Below, piece by piece: positions 44,883 through 53,633 of a stretch of DNA of 64,000 bases; the stretch's first letter is position 1, and each line of letters begins with the position of its first letter. The notes under the pieces are model-generated. The model did not search any database. It saw only the letters and a program-made list of their open reading frames with translations, and was not told where the DNA came from. The translations under genes were made by a program, and so were the position numbers. The stretch comes from Salinibaculum sp. SYNS191 (lineage in GTDB: Archaea; Halobacteriota; Halobacteria; Halobacteriales; Haloarculaceae), in NCBI RefSeq assembly GCF_037338445.1, contig NZ_CP147838.1, forward strand, positions 248,001-312,000, in the 5' to 3' direction.

Positions 44883-45724
44883 CCGCGGGGACCGTCGCGT
44901 TGCAAGTGGGCAACGCGTCGAGCGTGAAGGACTCGCTGGGCATCGACCTGGCGATGCTGCTCAACTCCGCCATCATCCTCGTCGCGGCCTATCTCGTCGG
45001 CAGAGGTCTCAGCACCGGGCTGACGGCCCTGGCAGACCGCTATCTCGCCAACCGCTTTCGCATCACGCTACTCATCCCGCTGTTGAAGTTCATCGTCTAC
45101 GGCAGCGCGGTCTACGTCGTCCTCTCACTGCTGTTCGAGCTCACGTCGACGCAGATTCTGGCCTTCTCAAGTCTACTCGGTGCGGCGCTGGGACTCGGAC
45201 TGAAGGACCTCCTGGCGGACGTCGTCGGCGGTCTCGTGCTGGTCGCGGAACAGCCCTATCAGATAGGCGACAAAGTGCAGATCGGGGAGTACTACGGCGA
45301 AGTGACCAACATCGGCATCCGCTCGACGCAGGTGCTGACGCCGAACGACACGCTCGTTTCTGTCCCGAACTACCTCTTCTTCAACGAGGCCGTCGCCAAC
45401 GCCAACGCCGGGCAGGCGGAGATGCTCGTCACCGTCGAGTTCTACATCGACCCCGAGTCCAACGCCCGCGAGGCCCGAGAGATAGTCGAGGACGCACTCG
45501 TTTCGTCACAGTACGTCTACATCACCGAGGAGTACCCCGTCGAAGTCCACCTGGCGGACGACCTCCACTACCGGACGATAACGGGGAAGGCATACGTCAA
45601 CGACCTGCGAAACGAACTCCGGTTCAAGACAGACGTGACCGACCGCGTGTTCGAGGAGTTCAGTCGGCGGGGAATCGAGTCGCCGCGGGTCGCTCCGGAC
45701 CCCGCGGGTGGCGTCAGCGAGTGA
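44876..45724 (+). CDS. MscS family mechanosensitive channel
   Basis: 282 residues. Three spans: LNSAIILVAAYLVGRGL, FIVYGSAVYVVLSLLFEL and the pore-lining TM3 region AFSSLLGAALGLGLKDLLAD. Then comes the beta domain with EQPYQIGDKVQIGEYYGEV and VPNYLFFNEAVAN. It would release solutes during hypo-osmotic shock. It overlaps the upstream P-loop gene by 7 bp. Confidence 0.92.
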   Translation: MVTAGTVALQVGNASSVKDSLGIDLAMLLNSAIILVAAYLVGRGLSTGLTALADRYLANRFRITLLIPLLKFIVYGSAVYVVLSLLFELTSTQILAFSSLLGAALGLGLKDLLADVVGGLVLVAEQPYQIGDKVQIGEYYGEVTNIGIRSTQVLTPNDTLVSVPNYLFFNEAVANANAGQAEMLVTVEFYIDPESNAREAREIVEDALVSSQYVYITEEYPVEVHLADDLHYRTITGKAYVNDLRNELRFKTDVTDRVFEEFSRRGIESPRVAPDPAGGVSE

Positions 45725-45775
45725 CCCCCCGAAGCGACACGCTTATTCGGCCAAAGCGGGGAGCTAGGCCAACCG

Positions 45776-47443
45776 ATGAGTACGGACGCGCCGGCGGAAT
45801 CGGATACCTTCGAGCAGGTGTGCGCGGAACTGGTCGACCGGATTCTCGACGGCGAAATCGACCGCGACAACCTCGAAGCCAAGAAGAAGGAAGTCTGTGG
45901 GGACTACTCCGCGCCGAAGGTCCCACAGAACTCCGAACTGCTGGATTTCGCCCCGCAGGAGCGCCGCGACGAACTGGAGGAGGTGCTGCGGCGCAAACCC
46001 GTCCGGACGGCGTCGGGCGTCTCGCCCATCGCCATCATGACCTCGCCCGAGCGGTGTCCCCACGGCAAGTGTCTGTACTGTCCGGGCGGCCCCGACTCCG
46101 AGTTCTCCAGCGCACAGAGCTACACCGGCCACGAACCCGCCGCCGCCCGCGGGAAGCAAAACGACTACGACCCGTACGGGCAGGTGACGCTGCGCCTGCA
46201 CCAGCTCCGGGAAATCGGCCATCCCGTCGACAAGGCCGAACTCATCCTGATGGGCGGGACGATGACCGCGCGGAGCCACGACTACCAGGAGTGGTTCGTC
46301 AAGCGGGCGCTCGAAGCGATGAACGACTACGACGTCGACGCCGAGCCCCAGCCGGCGGAGGGCGAGACCTTTGCGCAGGACCCGGACGACTACGACTTCC
46401 GCTACGTCGAGGACGTCATCGCGGAGAACGAGACGGCGGACGTGCGCAACATCGCGACGACGTTCGAGACCAAGCCCGACTGGTGCGACCCCGAGCAGAT
46501 AGACCGGATGCTCGACCTCGGCGGGACGAAAGTCGAGGTGGGCGTGCAGACGACCTTCGAGCGCATCAACCGCGAGATGCACCGCGGGCACGGCACCCAG
46601 GACTCCATCGACGCCAACCGGCGGCTGCGCGACGCCGGCTTCAAGGTCGGCTTCCACATGATGCCCGGCCAGCCCGGGATGTCGAAGGAGATGTGCCTCG
46701 AAGACTTCCGCCGCATCTTCGAGCGGCCAGAGTGGCGGCCGGACTTCCTGAAGATTTACCCGACGCTGGTCGTCGAGGGGACGGCCGTCTACGACTGGTG
46801 GCACGAAGGGGAGTTCGACCCGCTCTCCAACGACGAGGCGGCCGAACTGGTCGCCGAAATCAAGTCGATGATTCCGGAGTACACCCGCCTCCAGCGCGTC
46901 CAGCGGGACATCCCCGCGGACTTCATCGAGGGCGGCGTCTGGAAGTCGAACCTTCGCCAGCTCGCCCGCCAGCGGATGGACGAACACGGCTGGACCTGCG
47001 ACTGCATCCGCTGTCGGGAGGTCGGGCACAACGACGAGGAGCCGGAGGACGTGACGCTGGACGTGACCGAGTACGAGGTGGCCGGCGGCACCGAACACTT
47101 CGTCAGCTTCGAGGACCGCGAGAAGGACCTCCTCGTCGGCTTCTGTCGGCTCCGGTTCCCGAACGAACCAGTACGGCACGAACTCGCCGACGCGGCCGTC
47201 GTCAGGGAACTGCACGTCTACGGCAGCGAGGTGGGAGTCGGCGGCGGGACGGCGAGCGCGGGCGTCTCCCAGCAGCAACACCAGGGGTACGGCCGACGGC
47301 TGGTCGAGACCGCAGAGGAACTGGCCGCCGACGCCGGCTACGACAAGCTGGCCATTCTCAGCGGCATCGGCGTCCGCGAGTACTACCGCGAGAAGCTCGG
47401 GTACCGCCAGGACGGTCCGTACGTCTCCAAGCGCCTCTCCTGA
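45776..47443 (+). CDS. elp3: Elp3 tRNA U34 carboxymethyltransferase
   Basis: 555 residues. Radical-SAM cluster ligands Cys94, Cys99 and Cys102 lie in CPHGKCLYC. The radical-SAM core continues with LILMGGTMTARS and GVQTTFERINREMHRGH. A C-terminal GNAT domain (about residues 430-555) has HQGYGRRLVETAEELA for acetyl-CoA binding. It modifies wobble uridine in tRNA to 5-carboxymethyluridine derivatives. In archaea Elp3 works without other Elongator subunits. A CTTATTC element about 30 nt upstream fits a near-leaderless mRNA. Confidence 0.95.
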   Translation: MSTDAPAESDTFEQVCAELVDRILDGEIDRDNLEAKKKEVCGDYSAPKVPQNSELLDFAPQERRDELEEVLRRKPVRTASGVSPIAIMTSPERCPHGKCLYCPGGPDSEFSSAQSYTGHEPAAARGKQNDYDPYGQVTLRLHQLREIGHPVDKAELILMGGTMTARSHDYQEWFVKRALEAMNDYDVDAEPQPAEGETFAQDPDDYDFRYVEDVIAENETADVRNIATTFETKPDWCDPEQIDRMLDLGGTKVEVGVQTTFERINREMHRGHGTQDSIDANRRLRDAGFKVGFHMMPGQPGMSKEMCLEDFRRIFERPEWRPDFLKIYPTLVVEGTAVYDWWHEGEFDPLSNDEAAELVAEIKSMIPEYTRLQRVQRDIPADFIEGGVWKSNLRQLARQRMDEHGWTCDCIRCREVGHNDEEPEDVTLDVTEYEVAGGTEHFVSFEDREKDLLVGFCRLRFPNEPVRHELADAAVVRELHVYGSEVGVGGGTASAGVSQQQHQGYGRRLVETAEELAADAGYDKLAILSGIGVREYYREKLGYRQDGPYVSKRLS

Positions 47444-47449
47444 AGGGAG

Positions 47450-47701
47450 CTACCGGCGTCCGCGGCGGCGAGAGTCGTTCGACCCCGGGCTCTGTCGAAG
47501 CTCCTGCCTGTCGGGGAACGTTATCCAGACCAGTACCACACCGACGGCCATCCCGATGCCGGTCGCCACCAGGAACCAGAACGCGCCAGCGTCGGCCTGC
47601 AGCGTGATGAGGCCGCCGGAGAGGCCCACCAGGAGCACGAACCCGATTTTGGCGCGCCGCGCGAAACTGCTTCGCTCCTCCTCGGAGACGCCTCCCACCA
47701 T
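47450..47701 (-). CDS. Small membrane protein, last gene of a three-gene operon
   Basis: 83 residues. Two hydrophobic segments, IGFVLLVGLSGGLITL and FWFLVATGIGMAVGVVLVWI, are followed by a basic tail. The ATG shares one base with the stop of the NTF2-like gene. No family recognised. Its stop lies 6 bp from the convergent elp3 stop. Confidence 0.7.
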   Translation of the reverse strand: MVGGVSEEERSSFARRAKIGFVLLVGLSGGLITLQADAGAFWFLVATGIGMAVGVVLVWITFPDRQELRQSPGSNDSRRRGRR

Positions 47702-48096
47702 CAGAGGTCACCAGCGGTACTGACGTGCATGCCGACGAACTGCCACCCGTCGGTCCCTGTCTGGTCGTCTCCCTCTCCCCGCACCAGCGTCCCGCTCCAG
47801 CGGGTGTCGAACTCGTAGCGGATTCGCCGCTCGGTGTCCGTCCACGCCATGAAGACGTCGTCGGCGAACCACGCGGTCTCGCCCTGCCGGTCGACGGTCA
47901 GGTTGCGGCTCTCGACGGTCCAGTCGGCGGTCCGCTCGGTCTGAGCCTGCAACGCCGTCGCGACGTCCGTCCCGCCCCACAGCGACTCGGAGATGCCGAA
48001 CTTGACGGTGGTTCCGGCGTCGCTGAAGTAGGGGGCGAGGGGATCACCGGCGCGCAGCGAGTCGTAGTACGCGTCGACGACGTCGCCGGCCCCCAT
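47701..48096 (-). CDS. NTF2/SnoaL-like protein
   Basis: 131 residues with the cone-shaped NTF2-like pattern: DVVDAYYDSLRAGDPLAPYF, then a helical ATALQAQTERTADW and paired strands NLTVDRQGETAWFADDVF and WQFVGMHVS. Many such proteins bind small hydrophobic ligands; none can be named here. The ATG at 48096 shares one base with the upstream stop (TGATG). Confidence 0.75.
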   Translation of the reverse strand: MGAGDVVDAYYDSLRAGDPLAPYFSDAGTTVKFGISESLWGGTDVATALQAQTERTADWTVESRNLTVDRQGETAWFADDVFMAWTDTERRIRYEFDTRWSGTLVRGEGDDQTGTDGWQFVGMHVSTAGDL

Positions 48097-48647
48097 CACT
48101 GGAACCCTCGCCGCACGGACTCGTCGATGGTGTCTTCGAGCTCTGCGTCGAGCAAGTCTTCGGCCTCGTCGAAGGTGTCGGTCAGTTCGTCGAGGCTGTC
48201 CGGGCGGTCGTAGTTCTCGAAGTCCATGGGACCGTAGGCCGGACTGTCGAGGGCGTCCATGATGTCGTCGAACAGCGCCTGGGGCGTGGTCGGTGCGTCC
48301 GCGTGGGTCTCGACGACGGTCTTGAGGTTCTTGACCGCCGCTTCGGCCTCGTCTTCGTCCTCTGGCGGTTGCTGGACGCCGAAGTGGCCGGGGGCGTCCT
48401 CCTGTCCCGGAAAGAGCGGGTCGAGTTCGTCGTCGATCTTCCGTGCCACGCGAGCACCGACGCCCTCGACGTCGTAGGGGTTCTTCGCGTACGTCTTGAG
48501 TTGGAAGACGCCGGCGCTGGGGTGCCCGATGAAGAGGTCCTCCCCGATGCCGCTGGTGCGGTCACCGCCGACCGCGCGCCAGCCCTCCGGGTCGGCGTTG
48601 CTCTCCACGACGTCGTCCATGATGTCCTGCCAGTCGCGGACGCGCAT
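48096..48647 (-). CDS. Conserved haloarchaeal protein of unknown function
   Basis: 183 residues from the ATG at 48647. It starts VRDWQDIMDDVVESNADPEGWRA with a following GEDLFIGHPSAGVFQLKTYAKNPY segment, which may bind or present a ligand. The rest is acidic and helical. No domain recognised. It is the first gene of an overlapping set with the NTF2-like and membrane proteins, and divergent from the Dna2-like gene. Confidence 0.7.
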   Translation of the reverse strand: MRVRDWQDIMDDVVESNADPEGWRAVGGDRTSGIGEDLFIGHPSAGVFQLKTYAKNPYDVEGVGARVARKIDDELDPLFPGQEDAPGHFGVQQPPEDEDEAEAAVKNLKTVVETHADAPTTPQALFDDIMDALDSPAYGPMDFENYDRPDSLDELTDTFDEAEDLLDAELEDTIDESVRRGFQ

Positions 48648-48754
48648 GTCTGCCACCACGGACTGTAGGTGAAAATACTTCCCGGTTGTGCCGGAATCGA
48701 GCCAGCACCACCACGACCGGAAGCGTTTTTCCGCCGCCGGTCCTGCCCGTTTCC

Positions 48755-51436
48755 GTGAACATTCGCGGCGTCGTCACCGAGGTAGAGGACCCACGGACCG
48801 TCGACACGCAGTACGGCGAGCGCGACCTGGTGGAACTGACCGTCAGACCGGACCGGGGCCGGGGCGACCCGACGACAGTGACGCTGTGGGGCAAGTGGAC
48901 CGAGACGGCCGAGTACACCGACCCGGGGATGGAACTGGCCGTCTACGACGCCGAGGAGCGGGAGTACCGCGGCGAGACGCAGTACACCACCGGCGAGGAC
49001 ACGATGGTCGTCGTCGAACCGGACTTCCTCGTCGACGTGACCGACGTGCGCCAGTGGGTGCAGTGTCCCCGCATGTACTACCTGAACAAAATCGGCGGCA
49101 CGCCGATGGCCGAACCGGTCGTGAAGGGGACCATCGTCCACGAGGTGTTCGGCGACCTCCTGCGCGGCCGTGACCTGGAGGAGGCCGTCGAGGCACGCGT
49201 CGAGGAGGCGGGGCTGGACCTCGGTCTCCTGGGTGCCGACCCCGATTCGATGCGGGAGACGGTCCGCCAGCACGCGTCGGCCATCCAGGGGTGGCTGAAC
49301 CAGGGGACGCTCACCGGCGGCGACGACTGGCGCTCCGAGCAGACGCTGGTCAGCGAGCGCTACGGGCTGAAGGGACGAGCGGACGCTGTGCGCCGGGGCA
49401 TGCCCGTCGAACTCAAGACGGGGAAGAACACCCGTCGCGACCCGCGCTTCCACGACAAGGTGCAGGCGGCCTGCTACGCCCTCATCCTCGGCGAGCGGCG
49501 CGGGACGCCGCCGGACACCGGAACGCTCCTCTATACGAAGAACGCGGCAGTCGAGCGCACCGAGGAGTCCGGCGACCTCTCGCCCGCGAAGGACTTCTCC
49601 ATCGGGTCTGGCCTGCTGGAGTTCGTCCTCCGCGAGCGCAACGCGCTGGCGGCGATGGAACACGACAGCGGCGTCCCGACAGGGTACGAGGCCGACGCGA
49701 AGTGCGAGTACTGCTTCGAGCAGGACACGTGCATGGCCGTCTCCGGCCGCCTGGACCAGGAGTCGAAAGCGGGCCAAATCGGCACGCCGATTCCCGAGGA
49801 GGAGCGGACGTACTTCGACCGCTTCTACCGCGCCATAGAGCGGGAACGCCGGGCAGTCCACCGCGAGTACGCGAAGCTCTGGGAGCAATCGCCCGAGGAG
49901 CGGGCCGCGAACGACCGCGCCCTCGTGGACCTCGAACCGGCCGGCCGGCGGGAACTCGACGGCGGCCGCTGGGAACTCCGCGCCACGGGGACGGGAGCCG
50001 TCTCGAAGATACGCGAGGGCGACCTGGTGCTCGCCAGCGACGGCGACCCGGTCGGCGGCGACGCCGAACTGGCCCGCGTCGAGCGCATCGCGGACGAAAT
50101 CGTCGTCACGGCTGACGAGCCGCTGTACCTCCGCCGACTGGACGTCTACCCCTCCGAAATCGGCGCGGACCGGATGCTGACGGCGCTGCACGACACGCTG
50201 CTCACCCAGTCCGCGGAGCGCAAGGACGTACTCTTCGGCAGGCGAGAGCCGGAATTCCGGGACGTCGAGGAGACGTTCGTCGACAACAACCCGGCCCAGA
50301 ACGAGGCCGTCCGGCTGGCGGTCGGTGCCGAGGACGTGGCGCTCATCCACGGTCCGCCGGGGACGGGCAAGACGTACACGCTGGCGACGGTCGTCCGGGC
50401 GCTCGTCGAGCGCGGCGACCGGGTGCTCCTCTCCGCGTTCACGAATCGTGCGGTCGACAACGCCATCGAGGCGCTGGAGGAGCAGGGGTTCACCGACATC
50501 GTCCGCGTCGGTACCGAGAGCGGCGTCCGCGAGGACATGCAGTCCTACCGGCTCCAGACGGCAGGCGACCCCGACGAGTGCGTCAACGAACTCCGGTCGG
50601 CCGCGGTCGTCGCCGCGACGACGGCCTCCTGCGGGTCGCGGCTGATGCGCGAGCAGGACTTCGACACGGCCATCGTCGACGAGGCCGGCCAGTTGACGGA
50701 GCCCGGGACGCTCGCGGCGACGGCGCTGGCCGACCGCGCGGTCCTCGTTGGCGACCACCACCAGCTTCCGCCCGTCGTCCAGGCCGCCGAGGACATCGCC
50801 GGCGACGACCGCTGTGCCGACCTCGGCGAGAGCCTATTCCAGCGGCTCATCGAGACCTACCCCGACGCGAGCGTCCTGCTGGACCAGCAGTACCGGATGG
50901 CCCAGCGCATCCAGGCCTTCGCGTCCCGGGAGTTCTACGACGGACAGCTCCGTCCCGCAACCGGGGACGTGGCCGCCCAGCACGTCCGGGACCTGTCGGG
51001 CGTGGACGTGGACGGGCTCCCCGAGCACCTCGAGGACACGGTCGCGTTCGTGGACCCGGACGGGGCGACGGTCGGCAACACCAACCCCGACGAGGCGGCC
51101 GCAGTCGCGGAGACGGTGCAGGCCTACCTCGACGCCGGCGTGGACCTGTCGGATATCGGCATCATCGCCCCCTACAGGGCACAGGTCGCAGAAATCAACA
51201 AACACGTCCCGGAGGCGTTGGCCGTCGACACCGTGGACCGCTTCCAGGGGTCGAGCAAGGAGGTCATCGTCATCTCCTTCGTCGCGACCGGCGACCTCGA
51301 CAGCCCCATCTTCGAGGACTACCGGCGGGTCAACGTCGCGCTCACCCGCGCAAAGAAGGCACTCGTCCTCGTCGGCGACGCGGCGGCGCTGTCTACGGAC
51401 GACACCTACGCACGCATGGTCGAGTGGGCGCGGTGA
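48755..51436 (+). CDS. Dna2-like nuclease-helicase (OB, Cas4-type nuclease, SF1 helicase)
   Basis: 893 residues from a GTG set by a GTTTTTCC element 27 nt upstream. Order of domains: an OB-like N-terminus (residues 1-80); a Cas4/RecB-type nuclease with Fe-S ligands Cys104 and Cys317, Cys320, Cys326 (CEYCFEQDTC), GTIVHEVF and catalytic GRADAV...VELKTGK; and an SF1B helicase with Walker A GPPGTGKT (533-540), VDEAGQL and QYRMAQRIQAF. This is the Dna2 layout, implying processing of 5' flaps or resected ends in replication and repair. All key residues look intact. Confidence 0.9.
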   Translation: MNIRGVVTEVEDPRTVDTQYGERDLVELTVRPDRGRGDPTTVTLWGKWTETAEYTDPGMELAVYDAEEREYRGETQYTTGEDTMVVVEPDFLVDVTDVRQWVQCPRMYYLNKIGGTPMAEPVVKGTIVHEVFGDLLRGRDLEEAVEARVEEAGLDLGLLGADPDSMRETVRQHASAIQGWLNQGTLTGGDDWRSEQTLVSERYGLKGRADAVRRGMPVELKTGKNTRRDPRFHDKVQAACYALILGERRGTPPDTGTLLYTKNAAVERTEESGDLSPAKDFSIGSGLLEFVLRERNALAAMEHDSGVPTGYEADAKCEYCFEQDTCMAVSGRLDQESKAGQIGTPIPEEERTYFDRFYRAIERERRAVHREYAKLWEQSPEERAANDRALVDLEPAGRRELDGGRWELRATGTGAVSKIREGDLVLASDGDPVGGDAELARVERIADEIVVTADEPLYLRRLDVYPSEIGADRMLTALHDTLLTQSAERKDVLFGRREPEFRDVEETFVDNNPAQNEAVRLAVGAEDVALIHGPPGTGKTYTLATVVRALVERGDRVLLSAFTNRAVDNAIEALEEQGFTDIVRVGTESGVREDMQSYRLQTAGDPDECVNELRSAAVVAATTASCGSRLMREQDFDTAIVDEAGQLTEPGTLAATALADRAVLVGDHHQLPPVVQAAEDIAGDDRCADLGESLFQRLIETYPDASVLLDQQYRMAQRIQAFASREFYDGQLRPATGDVAAQHVRDLSGVDVDGLPEHLEDTVAFVDPDGATVGNTNPDEAAAVAETVQAYLDAGVDLSDIGIIAPYRAQVAEINKHVPEALAVDTVDRFQGSSKEVIVISFVATGDLDSPIFEDYRRVNVALTRAKKALVLVGDAAALSTDDTYARMVEWAR

Positions 51437-51481
51437 CCACCGAACCACAGCGACTTTTGCACTCGGAGGGAACCACCAGAC

Positions 51482-52309
51482 GTGATTCGGCTCCGTGGAC
51501 TCAGCGACGTCGTCCGGGACCTCGCCCCGCCAGCGGTCACCGAACTCTTCGCGCTCCTGACCCACCTCGGCGACCCGCCGTTCCTGCTCGCCATCGTCGC
51601 CGTCTACTACTGGCTTGCCGACGACCGCCGCAGTCCCGCGCTGCTCGTCGGGTTCGCGCTCGTCGCGGTCGCGCTGACGATATTCCTGAAGAACGGTCTC
51701 GCGCAACCGCGCCCACCAGCGGCCGTCCAGGCTGTCGCACCCGAGACGGAGTCCTACGGGTTCCCGAGCGGGCACGCCATCGGCGCGACCGTCGTCTACG
51801 GGGGTCTCGTGGCAGTCGACGCCCGACTCAGGAACCGCAAGGTCGTGGCTGGACTCGCCGCCCTCGTCGCTCTCGTCGGGCTCTCGCGGGTCGTCATCGG
51901 CGTCCACTACCTCGGTGACGTGGTGGTGGGCCACGCCGTCGGCCTCGCCGTGGTCGCCGCGCTCTGGTACACCCCGTACCGCCGACGGACGCTGGCAGCA
52001 GCGACAGGGAGCGTAATTGCAGTCCTCGCCGTCGCCGTGACGGAGTCCGGACCGGACCCGCTCTTTACCTTCGGCGGCGCACTGGGTGCGACCGCCGTCT
52101 TCGCCACGGTCGACGTCGACGAACTGCCGACAGTGGACGGGCTTGGGCCGAGCGTGGTGCTCGTCGCGGCAGGGCTGGCGCTTCTGGGCGGCACCTACGC
52201 GCTCGCGCTCGCGGTCGGACACCCGCTGGCAGTCGTCACCGCTGGGGGAGTCATGATTGGCGGTGCACTGCTGCTCCCCGGCGCCCTCGGTCTGGTCAAC
52301 GCCGGCTAG
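51482..52309 (+). CDS. PAP2 family membrane phosphatase
   Basis: 275 residues starting at a GTG about 27 nt after an ACTTTTGC element. The tripartite phosphatase signature is intact: KNGLAQPRP, FPSGHAIG and SRVVIGVHYLGDV. About seven spans. It probably dephosphorylates a lipid phosphate (polyprenyl or archaetidyl type). Substrate not identified. Confidence 0.9.
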   Translation: MIRLRGLSDVVRDLAPPAVTELFALLTHLGDPPFLLAIVAVYYWLADDRRSPALLVGFALVAVALTIFLKNGLAQPRPPAAVQAVAPETESYGFPSGHAIGATVVYGGLVAVDARLRNRKVVAGLAALVALVGLSRVVIGVHYLGDVVVGHAVGLAVVAALWYTPYRRRTLAAATGSVIAVLAVAVTESGPDPLFTFGGALGATAVFATVDVDELPTVDGLGPSVVLVAAGLALLGGTYALALAVGHPLAVVTAGGVMIGGALLLPGALGLVNAG

Positions 52310-52354
52310 GCTTCCACGCGGGACGTTTTTGTCGGTGGGTACTCGACCCTCCGT

Positions 52355-53572
52355 ATGGACGTTCCACTCGGCGACGGACAGGTCAGCGTCGACCTTCCCG
52401 ACTGCGACGTGACCGTCTGCGAACCGGCCGGCGGCGAAGCGGTCGACGTGCGCACGGCAGCGGAGCAGGCGGTCGCGGACCCGCACGGACTGCCGCTCTC
52501 CTCCCGGGTCGACCCGGACGACACCGTCGCCGTCGTCGTCACTGACGTGACCCGGGCCACGCCGGACGACGTGCTGCTCGACGTTTTGCTCGACGAACTG
52601 TCGCGGGCAGGCGTGGTCCGGGAGCAGGTCACCGTCGTGCTCGGCCTCGGCCTCCACCGCCCGATGACAGACGCCGAAATCGAGGTCGCGCTGGGCGAGC
52701 ACGCCGACCTCGCGGTCAACCACGACCCGGCCGCGACGGTGGAGGCTGGGACCGTCGACGGCTGCACCATCGAACTGAACGAGCGCGTCGCCGCAGCGGA
52801 CGTGGTGCTCGCGACCGGCATGGTCGAGCCCCACCAGTACGCGGGCTTTTCCGGCGGTGCCAAGACCGTCGTCATCGGCGCTGGCGGAGAATCGCAGATT
52901 CGCTACTCACACGGCCCGGAGATGCTCGCCCGGGACGGGGTGCGACTCGGGCGTATCGAGGACAATCCCTTCCGCGAGTTCGTCGACCGAGCGGGGGACG
53001 TCGTCGGACTGGAGTTCAGCCTGAACGTCACGCACGGTCCCGCAGGCATCATGGGCGCGAGCGCGGGCGACCCGCGAGCGGTCGTCGCCGACCTCGCCGC
53101 GACGGCCCGGGAGGCGCTGTCTGTCGCGGTCGACGACGGGTACGACGCCGTGATTGCGGGGGTGGGCGCGCCGAAGGACGCGAACCTCTACCAGGCGACG
53201 CGGGCCGCGACGTACGTAGTCCTCGGAGCGCACAACCCGCTGGGAGAGGGCGGACGCGTCGTCGTCCCGGCAGCCTTACCCGAGGGTGCGGGGGAGGGTA
53301 CCGGCGAGAGACGGTTCTACGAGCGGCTCTCGACCGCCAAGTCGGCCGACGCGCTCTACGAGGAGATGCGACAGGGGTACGAACCCGGCGCACAGCGGGC
53401 GTTCGTCGTCGCCAGGACGCTGCGCGAGCACGACATCTGGATGACGAACAGCCAGCACCCCGACATCGTCGAGGACTGTCTGATGCACGCCACACCGGCC
53501 GTCGAGGACGCCATCGAACCCGGCAGTCGGGTCCTCGTCGTCCCGGGCGCGCTGAGTACGTTGCTGGTGTAA
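52355..53572 (+). CDS. LarA family (DUF2088) lactate racemase-like protein
   Basis: 405 residues. Motifs match LarA: GLGLHRPMTDAE, EPHQYAGFSGGAKTVVIG with the lysine that carries the nickel-pincer cofactor in true LarA, and TNSQHPDIVEDCLMHAT near the C-terminus. Lactate racemization or epimerization of another 2-hydroxyacid is possible. The cofactor synthesis genes (larB, larC, larE) are not in the window, so substrate and cofactor remain open. A TTTTTGT element lies about 27 nt upstream. Confidence 0.85.
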   Translation: MDVPLGDGQVSVDLPDCDVTVCEPAGGEAVDVRTAAEQAVADPHGLPLSSRVDPDDTVAVVVTDVTRATPDDVLLDVLLDELSRAGVVREQVTVVLGLGLHRPMTDAEIEVALGEHADLAVNHDPAATVEAGTVDGCTIELNERVAAADVVLATGMVEPHQYAGFSGGAKTVVIGAGGESQIRYSHGPEMLARDGVRLGRIEDNPFREFVDRAGDVVGLEFSLNVTHGPAGIMGASAGDPRAVVADLAATAREALSVAVDDGYDAVIAGVGAPKDANLYQATRAATYVVLGAHNPLGEGGRVVVPAALPEGAGEGTGERRFYERLSTAKSADALYEEMRQGYEPGAQRAFVVARTLREHDIWMTNSQHPDIVEDCLMHATPAVEDAIEPGSRVLVVPGALSTLLV

Positions 53573-53633
53573 ACGGTCACCAGACCTCGCGCCGACCGTG
53601 ACCTCGGCACGCTGACGGCTCCTGTCCCTGCAT

